A DNA stretch of 64,000 nt, from contig NC_013037.1 in the NCBI RefSeq assembly GCF_000023125.1, positions 1,550,001 to 1,614,000 on the forward strand, given 5' to 3'. This document shows, one piece after another, positions 57,462-64,000 of the stretch; positions within the stretch are counted from its first letter, which is position 1, and every line of letters starts with the position of its first letter. The position numbers and the translations under genes were made by a program. The notes under the pieces are model-generated. The model was not told where the DNA came from and made no database searches. It saw nothing but the letters and a program-made list of their open reading frames with translations. The DNA comes from Dyadobacter fermentans DSM 18053. Its GTDB lineage: Bacteria; Bacteroidota; Bacteroidia; Cytophagales; Spirosomataceae.

Positions 57462-58196
57462 ATGCAAAATCACATTCTCACCTGCCTGCTAGCGCTCGTG
57501 TGCGCATACGCGCACGCCCAAACGCCCGACAAAAGTTTCAAAACCGACGACCTGATCGTCCAGAAGTTGACCGACCACACCTATCAGCACCTCACGTACC
57601 TGCAAACACAGACCTTCGGCAAAGTGCCCTGTAACGGCCTGATCGTGTTCGATGGCGGCGAGGCGGTGATTTTCGATACGCCGGCAGATGACGCGACGTC
57701 GGAAAAGGTGATCCGTTGGGTGGAGGATAGTTTGAAATGCAAGGTAAAGGCCGTGATCGCGACGCATTTTCACGAGGATTGTGTAGGCGGGTTGAAGGCG
57801 TTTCACGAGCACGGCATCCCCTCCTACGCGACCAACAAGACGATTGCATTCGACAAAGAGCACAAATTTCCCGTGCCGCAAAAAGGTTTCGACAACAAAC
57901 TGGAATTGAATGTGGGTACAAAACCAGTCGTGGCCGCATTCTACGGTGAGGGACATACGCGGGATAACATTATCGGCTATTTCCCGTCGGAGAAAGTGAT
58001 GTTCGGCGGCTGCCTGATCAAAGAAGTCGATGCTACCAAAGGCAACCTCGCCGACGCGAACGTGGATGTATGGCCAGCGACCGTGGCGAATATTAGAAAG
58101 CAATACAGCGACGTAAAAGTAGTGATACCGGGCCACGGAAAGATCGGCGGCAGCGAGCTGCTGGATTATACGATAAAACTGTTTTCACAAAAATAA
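57462..58196 (+). CDS. Subclass B1 metallo-beta-lactamase
   Basis: 244 residues with a signal peptide (A-H-A-Q, residue ~20). Zinc ligands: H102, H104 and D106 in T-H-F-H-E-D-C-V-G-G, H165 in G-E-G-H-T-R-D-N-I, C184 in F-G-G-C-L-I-K and H225 in I-P-G-H-G. The Cys ligand and H-T-x-D-N define subclass B1. It should hydrolyse beta-lactams, including carbapenems, in the periplasm. The gene stands alone without mobile-element genes next to it, suggesting a resident chromosomal enzyme. The repeat element at 58205-58409 follows its stop. Confidence 0.93.
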   Translation: MQNHILTCLLALVCAYAHAQTPDKSFKTDDLIVQKLTDHTYQHLTYLQTQTFGKVPCNGLIVFDGGEAVIFDTPADDATSEKVIRWVEDSLKCKVKAVIATHFHEDCVGGLKAFHEHGIPSYATNKTIAFDKEHKFPVPQKGFDNKLELNVGTKPVVAAFYGEGHTRDNIIGYFPSEKVMFGGCLIKEVDATKGNLADANVDVWPATVANIRKQYSDVKVVIPGHGKIGGSELLDYTIKLFSQK

Positions 58197-58204
58197 ACGC
58201 GGCA

Positions 58205-58409
58205 CGACTGACCGCAGCGCGACTAACCGCAGCATGACTGACCGCGGCACGATTGACCGCAGCGCGGTCTCCTGTTTATAGCAAACAGGTCACGCAAAAA
58301 TGATTCAGCTCCGGCGGAGCTTCCTGACGTAAGATGTTCAAGGAAGCTCCTGCGGAGCTGAAACGTTATTTGGGCATTCGGATTCTATAAACAGGAAGCC
58401 GCGCTGCGG
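58205..58409. repeat. Nested palindromic element with 15-bp tandem repeats
   Basis: Four 15-bp copies of about CGACTGACCGCAGCG (58205-58264). The outer inverted repeat is 58257-58280 with 58386-58409 (22 of 24 matching, ending CCTGTTTATA). A small hairpin CCTGTTT/AAACAGG lies at 58271-58289, and an inner inverted repeat is 58306-58325 with 58341-58360 (18 of 20, CAGCTCCG core). See findings. Confidence 0.9.
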
Positions 58410-58413
58410 CTGG

Positions 58414-59157
58414 CTACTTCAACCCCTTTCCAGTCGCGGCCCAGTAAATGCCGCCGTACAGGTGATCCAAAAACGATTGATCCGAGTAAACAAGCCCAAT
58501 GTGGCCCAGGCCCGTATAAAATGCGCGGCCGCCGTCGAAATTGTGGTACCAGGCGATGGGGTGGTCGCCCATGCCGGTACCCTGGCTGGTTTTAGGATCG
58601 TAGGTTTTTTCGTCGATCGTGATGAGCACTTTCAGATCGTCGGCGTTGAGGGGCTTTTTGTATTCGTACCATTCGTCAGTCCAGAGCATACGCTTTGGGA
58701 AGCGTTCGAGGCCGGGGAAATTGCTGTCTTTGACGTCCAGATAAGCCGTTTGCTGCGCCGGGTGGGTTTTGAAATAAGCGCCCACCAGCTTCCCGTACCA
58801 GGGCCATTCGTACTCCGTATCGGCCGCCGCATGGACGCCCACCCAGCCCTTTCCACTCTTAACGAACTTTTCAAGCGCTGCCTGCTGCGCTTCATTGAGG
58901 ATATCTCCGGTCGTGTTCAGGAAAATCACCACGGCATAGTTAGCAAGACTTTTGTCATTGAACACATCCGCATTCTCCTGCCAGTCGACCGAAAAGTTAT
59001 GTCGCGCCGCGATGTTCCGCACGCCCGCCACACCCTCATGGATCGAAACATGGTGAAAGCCAGCGGTTTTGGTAAACAGCAGCGCCTTAAACTGCTGCGC
59101 ATGCGCCGTAACCGCGCTTGCGATCAGGAGAGACAGGGCCAGAATTTTTTTAAGCAT
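58414..59157 (-). CDS. ThuA domain protein
   Basis: 247 residues with a signal peptide (V-T-A-H-A-Q near 21). The ThuA/trehalose-utilisation fold begins A-L-L-F-T-K-T-A-G-F-H-H and continues with F-L-N-T-T-G-D-I-L, G-W-V-G-V-H-A-A-A-D-T-E-Y-E-W near 105 and G-D-H-P-I-A-W-Y-H near 205. ThuA-like proteins are glutamine-amidotransferase-like and act in sugar metabolism; exported members often go with haem-binding dehydrogenases, as here (40 bp after the 59198-62647 gene). Confidence 0.93.
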   Translation of the reverse strand: MLKKILALSLLIASAVTAHAQQFKALLFTKTAGFHHVSIHEGVAGVRNIAARHNFSVDWQENADVFNDKSLANYAVVIFLNTTGDILNEAQQAALEKFVKSGKGWVGVHAAADTEYEWPWYGKLVGAYFKTHPAQQTAYLDVKDSNFPGLERFPKRMLWTDEWYEYKKPLNADDLKVLITIDEKTYDPKTSQGTGMGDHPIAWYHNFDGGRAFYTGLGHIGLVYSDQSFLDHLYGGIYWAATGKGLK

Positions 59158-59197
59158 GATTGTATTTTGAGATTGAATGTAAAAGTATTTAAAAAGA

Positions 59198-62100
59198 TCA
59201 CCTCCCCACCTTCAACCGCGTCTGTGCCCCTCCATTCACATCCTTCAACTCCACTTTCAAACCAGCTTTTACGGCGTTCCTGTCGAGAATGAGGGTGATC
59301 GGTTGCACGCCTTGCGCGAGGTCGGTGGTCAGTGTACCGTTGGCGATTTTGAGCGGTTTGGTGCCGCTGTATGCGGTTATGCCCGTCGGATTGCTGAGCG
59401 CCAGCGACACCGTTCCTTTGGTCAACGCTTCGATTTCGAAATTGACGATGCTGAACGGCTTGCCGGCACTGTTTTGCATTTCAGGCAGCTCATCCACAGG
59501 CAGTTCTCCCGAAACTTTGCTATATACCGGCGTCTTTACGAGCCTTGCACCTTTTCCGGCAAATATCGCGCCTTCCATGTTGAATTTGGAAGCCAGGTCT
59601 TTGCTCAGCTCCACATGCTCCCACCTGCGCACGTAGCGCGTCGCCGGTACGCGGAAGTCGCCGGGTTCGCCGAGCTTCGTGAGGAATGCGACGAGGTTTA
59701 CGAACTGGTCGCGGTCGAGGCTGGCGGTGAGGCCTGGGGGCATCAGCGAGCCGGGCACTTTTTCCATTACCTGCACCTGGCTTTTGGCGATCGACACTTC
59801 CTTGCCCGTCACGTCGCGGATCACGATGTCGTTGGCGCCGTCGGAAGCGAGGTAACCCATGAGTTCGGAGCCGTCTTTTTTCACGACGCGTTTGAGATCG
59901 TAACCTTCCTTGATCGATTCGCTGGGGTACAGGATCGACCGGATGATAGTCTCGGCCGGCGAGCTCGTTCCGAGGCTGCTCAAATCAGGGCCGATGAGCC
60001 CGCCCGCGCCGCCGATGGCGTGACAGGTCGTGCAGCTCGACTCCGCTTTGCGGAAAATCAGTTCACCTTTCGCAGCATCGCCTTTCTCACGGGCTAGCTT
60101 CGCAAGGCCTTCAATCGTCTTGTCGTCGAGGTCCTGCGGCATTTTGGGAGCAGGCAACGAGCCTCCCGACGCCTCGAGGGCTTTTTTCAATGCGGCGATC
60201 TCGTCAATGCTCTGTCGCGTCCAGCCGGCACGCTGCTGCACCAGCACGCGACCGCGTTTGGCCACGCTTTCAGGAATCTTTTTCGCAGCAATTGCCTCCG
60301 CTAGTGCCGCAGCACCGGGGTTTGAAGGGATGAATGCGAGAAACAGTTCCGACATATCCGTGTCCGCGGGGAGCGTGCGCATGAGCTCGGCACTGACGCG
60401 GGCGCCTTCCTTCGCATCGAGTGAAGCCAGCTGTGCAGCAGCGATAATGCGCACTTCCGGCGTGTTTTTCGCACCGGTCAGGTCGGTGACGAGTTGCAGC
60501 GCTTTGGGCTTATCAATAGCCCCCAGCGCGCCCAGCGCAGCCTTTTTAGTGGCCGGGTTACCATTTTGGATCAGGCCGGTAAGGCGGTCGTTCAGCGAGC
60601 TCAGCTTCCAGAGGCCGATCAGGCGGATCGCGCTCAGGTTCACGGCCTCGTCGTCGTTGCCGATGAGCGTTGCAATGCGTTCAGGGTTTTTATTGGGAGA
60701 AACATGGCGCTGATTACCAGCCTCTTCCAGCGCGGCCAATTGTGCAGCCGCATGCTTGTTGTTGGCCTGCACTGCCAGATCAAGCAGCACATTCAGGTCT
60801 GCCGGCTGGCCGAGGCGCGCGATGGATGCGAGAACATCTTTCTGATAGTCGTCCGGCACCTGGCCTTTCTGGTAAAGCGCCGTCAGCAATGTGGCGGCAT
60901 CCGCACCGGTGGCCGATTTCAATGCATAGGAAGTCTTTTTGGCGTCGCCGAGCAGGTTGGCGTCGGTTTTCAGTTTCGGAAGCCACACCGGTTCCAATTC
61001 GCGGACGGTTTGCCACAATGCAAAGTCCAGGAACTCGTCCATCTGCCCATCGAGCGCTGTCAGGGCGGTTTTTGCCGCTTCCGGCGTCTTGGTTTTACGC
61101 AATGCGATCACCGCTTCCAGACGCACCTGCGGGTGGGTGTCGCCTACTGCCTTCGCCAGCAATGCGGGTGTGTTCGAAACCTTCGGGTACCAGAGTGCCA
61201 GCGCACGCAGGGCTGCCGCACGGGCATTGTGGGTTTTCGCATTCAGCAAATTGAGCAGCACCGGTTCATTTACGGTTTCAAGGGTTTGATATAACCACAA
61301 GGCTTCGAGGAGATTATGCTCATATTTCGAATCATTTTTATCCAAAGCACCTACCCATTTTTCCAACGCGGGCAGCACTTCCTTCGCTCCGCGCGCTTTC
61401 AGAACCTGCTTGGCTTGCAGGCGCGTCCAGTCTTCCGGCAGTTTCAGCGATTCGAGCAGGTCGTTCACGCTCGCTTTGCCGAGCTGCGGTTTTGGGACCA
61501 ACGGGCGGTTTTTCGCAACGATCCGCCAGATGCGGCCATGTTGCTGGTCGCGGCGGGGATCGTGGAAGTCCACCTCGCCATGCTGAATAATGGGGTTATA
61601 CCAGTCGGCGACGTAAATGGCGCCATCCGGACCTACATTGATATCAACCGGACGGAAAGCCACATTGTCGGACCACATCAGATCGTCGGTTTGTTTCGAC
61701 ACATAACCACTACCCTGCTCTTCCAGTTTGAAACTGTTAATGCGGTTAGCGCGGAAGTCGTTGGTGATCATGCGGCCCTGCCACGCATCGGGCAAATGCC
61801 GACCGGAAACGACGTCCAGCCCGCTGTGCTTCGGCTGACCGGGGTTCAAGCCGCGCAAAAGGCGGGCTGCGCCGGGTGCCGTCACGAATGTAGCGCCGGG
61901 AAATGCATAATTAATACCCTCACCGCCGGCACCGTCGGTCAGGAATGATTGCCCCCAGCGGTCGAACTGCAAGCCCCACGGATTCACAAGCCCGCGGGCG
62001 TACACGTCCATGTCCAGGTTACGCGTGTTGAGCTGCCACACACCGCCGCCTTCGAGGCGTTTGATGCCGAAAGGCGTTTCCACGTGGCTGTAAATGTAGA

Positions 62101-62647
62101 TCGACTGGTTGAAATACATCCTACCCTCCGGTCCCCAGCGGAAAGTGTGGATCAAATGGTGCGTGTCGCCGGTGCCGAAGCCGTTCAGGATGCGGCGCTT
62201 TTTGTCGGCCTTGCCGTCGCCGTCGGTGTCTGCAAAATGCAGGATTTCCGTCGAGTTGGCCACATAGCAGCCTCCGTCGCCCGGCAGGATACCGGTCGGC
62301 TGGATGAGCCCTTCGGCAAACACGGTCGATTTATCGGCTTTGCCGTCGCCGTCGGTGTCTTCCAGGACGAATATCTTATCGTTCGCCGATTCGCCGGTTT
62401 TCAAATGCGGGTACACCGTGCTGCTAACCACCCACAGGCGGCCATCTGTATCCCAGTTCATCTGAATGGGCTTCGCGACCATCGGATCAGCGGCGAACAA
62501 TGTTACCTCGAAGCCGTCGGCTACTTTAAAGGATTTGAGTTCCTTTTCAACATCCGGGTCGACATTAAAAGAATGGTGCTCGGGTTCGGTCGAGGCGGTA
62601 ATCAGCACCATGGGAAGGAGCAGTGCTCCGTATAATAGTTTTTTCAT
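59198..62647 (-). CDS. PVC-type haem-binding protein: propeller, HEAT, cytochrome c
   Basis: 1,149 residues with a signal peptide. The N-terminal ~380 residues form a sugar-dehydrogenase-like beta propeller (D-G-R-L-W-V-V-S, V-A-D-W-Y-N-P-I-I-Q-H-G-E). A HEAT-repeat region covers ~400-820, then the c-type cytochrome motif C-T-T-C-H near 872 with a distal Met in G-Y-L-A/L-M-P-P-G, and a C-terminal beta domain. This layout is the membrane-bound dehydrogenase family common in Planctomycetes and Bacteroidota. It probably oxidises a sugar or alcohol in the periplasm. Followed by ThuA and preceded by a GDSL hydrolase on the same strand. Confidence 0.9.
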   Translation of the reverse strand: MKKLLYGALLLPMVLITASTEPEHHSFNVDPDVEKELKSFKVADGFEVTLFAADPMVAKPIQMNWDTDGRLWVVSSTVYPHLKTGESANDKIFVLEDTDGDGKADKSTVFAEGLIQPTGILPGDGGCYVANSTEILHFADTDGDGKADKKRRILNGFGTGDTHHLIHTFRWGPEGRMYFNQSIYIYSHVETPFGIKRLEGGGVWQLNTRNLDMDVYARGLVNPWGLQFDRWGQSFLTDGAGGEGINYAFPGATFVTAPGAARLLRGLNPGQPKHSGLDVVSGRHLPDAWQGRMITNDFRANRINSFKLEEQGSGYVSKQTDDLMWSDNVAFRPVDINVGPDGAIYVADWYNPIIQHGEVDFHDPRRDQQHGRIWRIVAKNRPLVPKPQLGKASVNDLLESLKLPEDWTRLQAKQVLKARGAKEVLPALEKWVGALDKNDSKYEHNLLEALWLYQTLETVNEPVLLNLLNAKTHNARAAALRALALWYPKVSNTPALLAKAVGDTHPQVRLEAVIALRKTKTPEAAKTALTALDGQMDEFLDFALWQTVRELEPVWLPKLKTDANLLGDAKKTSYALKSATGADAATLLTALYQKGQVPDDYQKDVLASIARLGQPADLNVLLDLAVQANNKHAAAQLAALEEAGNQRHVSPNKNPERIATLIGNDDEAVNLSAIRLIGLWKLSSLNDRLTGLIQNGNPATKKAALGALGAIDKPKALQLVTDLTGAKNTPEVRIIAAAQLASLDAKEGARVSAELMRTLPADTDMSELFLAFIPSNPGAAALAEAIAAKKIPESVAKRGRVLVQQRAGWTRQSIDEIAALKKALEASGGSLPAPKMPQDLDDKTIEGLAKLAREKGDAAKGELIFRKAESSCTTCHAIGGAGGLIGPDLSSLGTSSPAETIIRSILYPSESIKEGYDLKRVVKKDGSELMGYLASDGANDIVIRDVTGKEVSIAKSQVQVMEKVPGSLMPPGLTASLDRDQFVNLVAFLTKLGEPGDFRVPATRYVRRWEHVELSKDLASKFNMEGAIFAGKGARLVKTPVYSKVSGELPVDELPEMQNSAGKPFSIVNFEIEALTKGTVSLALSNPTGITAYSGTKPLKIANGTLTTDLAQGVQPITLILDRNAVKAGLKVELKDVNGGAQTRLKVGR

Positions 62648-62652
62648 ATTTG

Positions 62653-62775
62653 GGCTTTCGGCCGTCGGCTATCAGCTTTCGGCCTTGTTACAAATCTTAC
62701 GGTGCGCTGCACCTGTTTTAACATCAAAACTCAGGGTAACTCAAATCGCCGGCTGCCGATAGCCGACAGCCGAAG
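62653..62775. repeat. 7-bp-period inverted repeat pair
   Basis: Left block 62653-62684: GGCTTTC, GGCCGTC, GGCTATC, AGCTTTC, GGCC. Right block 62748-62775: GCCGGCT, GCCGATA, GCCGACA, GCCGAAG, the complementary sense. They lie between the GDSL and haem-protein genes. See findings. Confidence 0.9.
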
Positions 62776-62780
62776 TTCCA

Positions 62781-64000
62781 TCATTCCAATTTCCGCAACT
62801 CATACACGACTTCCTTCGGTTCGCTGTTGAGGATAATCTGCCCTTCGAGCCATTTGATCAGGATATTCTGCTCTTCAAGGCCCTTCACATGGCGTCCCTG
62901 CTCGTATTTGCGGAAACCGATAATGTAGGTCTGGTTCAACGGACGGTACTGGAAAAAGTGCAATTCGTTTTTGCGGATCATCATCTCCCTGATCCGCGCC
63001 GATTGCTCAAACTGCGGACCTTGCACGATCGCCACGCCTTTTTCCCAATCCCGGGCAGATGCAGTCACAACCTGGTTGTTGGCCGCAGTCAACGTGTAAT
63101 AGCCTTTTTTCAAACCCACCACCCGGATCACATTGGCATTATCGCCGACCTGGTTTCCGGCTTGCGGGAACGGCAGCGGCAGGTATTTGTCGGTTGCCAC
63201 AAACCGCACGATCGCGTCGCCGTTTGTGTCGTCCGTGAGGATTCTCACATTGGATGAATAGGGCGAGGGCTTGCCGATCGTGATCGTGGAAGTCTCGCGG
63301 TCGGTCGGCAGGCCCAGCGCTTTTTCGAGCACCCCGGCGAGGAAATAGTAACCCGCTTCGTTCAAATGCACGGTGTTTTCGATAATGTCCGCCTTTTTGC
63401 TCCTTTCGAGCACGGGGTTGTAAATGTCGATAAACTGCTTGCTGCGCTGCGATGCCACATCCGAAATCGCTTTGGAATACAATTCCAGTTCCGCATTCCG
63501 CGGGCCGATGCGCTGCGATGTATCCGACGACACGACGGGAATCGTGGAAAGCAGCACAGCCCTGGCGCCGAGCGCGTCTATTTTATCGATGAGTTTATTC
63601 AAACCATCCTTAAAATGCGCCACGCCATCCTGCCCTTCCTGAGCCTCCACGCCTCCGTAAGCGAGGAAAACGACCGTCGGGGCGGCATTGGTAATGTCCT
63701 GCATCAGGTGCTCGTAGGGTGTCGGCGGGTTGGTGTAGGTGCTGCGCGCCTGGCCCCAAACATTGTCGCCCGTCCAGCCGAGGTTGCGGAAAGTAATGCC
63801 TTTATCGGCAAAACGGGTCGTGAGCGCGAGTTCCAGGTAACCGTACTGGAATTCGTTTTCAAAAATGGAATTACCCAGAAAAACGACACGGTCGCCGTCT
63901 TTCAATGTGAATGCATTCGGGCTTTTGTTTTGAGCAAGGGATGGTCCGCAGACGAGGGTTAGTAACAACAGAAAAACACAAACCGGGGTTGCCGGCAGTC
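62781..64000 (-). CDS. GDSL/SGNH hydrolase, 5' end outside window
   Basis: The frame stays open to the window edge, so the start lies beyond base 64000. The visible N-terminal part is a signal peptide (F-L-L-L-L-T-L-V-C-G-P-S-L-A-Q). The SGNH blocks follow: V-V-F-L-G-N-S-I-F (nucleophile Ser; block I has N instead of D in GDS), N-L-G-W-T-G-D-N-V-W (Gly block), V-V-F-L-A-Y-G-G-V-E and D-I-Y-N-P... V-H-L-N-E-A-G-Y-Y (catalytic His). A C-terminal region of ~170 residues is unassigned. It probably deacylates a polysaccharide or peptidoglycan-like substrate. Confidence 0.88.
   Translation of the reverse strand, partial: LPATPVCVFLLLLTLVCGPSLAQNKSPNAFTLKDGDRVVFLGNSIFENEFQYGYLELALTTRFADKGITFRNLGWTGDNVWGQARSTYTNPPTPYEHLMQDITNAAPTVVFLAYGGVEAQEGQDGVAHFKDGLNKLIDKIDALGARAVLLSTIPVVSSDTSQRIGPRNAELELYSKAISDVASQRSKQFIDIYNPVLERSKKADIIENTVHLNEAGYYFLAGVLEKALGLPTDRETSTITIGKPSPYSSNVRILTDDTNGDAIVRFVATDKYLPLPFPQAGNQVGDNANVIRVVGLKKGYYTLTAANNQVVTASARDWEKGVAIVQGPQFEQSARIREMMIRKNELHFFQYRPLNQTYIIGFRKYEQGRHVKGLEEQNILIKWLEGQIILNSEPKEVVYELRKLE

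Overview
The window reads as a piece of chromosome from a Bacteroidota bacterium, most likely a Cytophagales member close to Dyadobacter (inference). The signs are a SusC/SusD pair, a type IX secretion sorting tail, a PSD1/DUF1501 pair, TAnnTTTG-type -7 promoter boxes, many lipoboxes, moderately high GC and dispersed hairpin repeats of the kind seen in this phylum. No rRNA, tRNA, CRISPR array or intact insertion sequence was recognised.

Layout. 0-7 kb: end of a lipoprotein gene, a metallophosphoesterase, then an ECF sigma factor operon (sigma, membrane anti-sigma-like protein, DUF4097-like protein, barrel-like proteins, a second metallophosphoesterase). 7-12.9 kb: short UvrA paralogue, two VOC/PhnB-like proteins, GlxA-type regulator, small envelope proteins. 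12.9-19.2 kb: minus-strand DUF1501 and PSD1 cytochrome proteins and a GH140-like glycosidase. 19.7-27.2 kb: a non-phage cassette of three tandem tail-collar proteins, GNAT, DUF6916 and a 1,668-residue beta-helix/Ig-like protein with a T9SS tail. 27.5-36.5 kb: a polysaccharide utilisation locus (SusC, SusD, DUF3823, GH71/99-like) followed by an M81 metallopeptidase. 36.5-46.2 kb: small stand-alone genes (RibD-C reductases, DUF6157, HxlR plus divergent NmrA-like oxidoreductase, methyltransferase, AAA/DUF4143 ATPase with a large palindrome, hydrolases).

46.4-52.4 kb is the accessory island. It carries ParD with a collapsed ParE, a SymE-like toxin, an XRE regulator, a HipA-like kinase coupled to DUF3037, and a two-gene CBASS operon made of a CD-NTase and a TIR-STING effector. 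From about 47.5 kb it is visibly AT-richer than its surroundings. The CBASS operon is the most interesting system in the window: the cyclase would make a cyclic dinucleotide on phage infection, and the TIR-STING protein would bind it through the STING domain and destroy NAD+ through the TIR domain.

52.5-64 kb: M28 peptidase, HTH/membrane protein, a PrnB-family gene split by a frameshift at an A-run, DUF1304, a subclass B1 metallo-beta-lactamase, then ThuA, a large PVC-type haem protein and a GDSL hydrolase that runs off the window.

The intergenic regions are unusually structured. Three loci hold 7-bp-period repeats arranged as inverted pairs, one locus has an 8-bp-period equivalent, one is a nested palindromic element with 15-bp tandem repeats, and one is an array of short hairpins.
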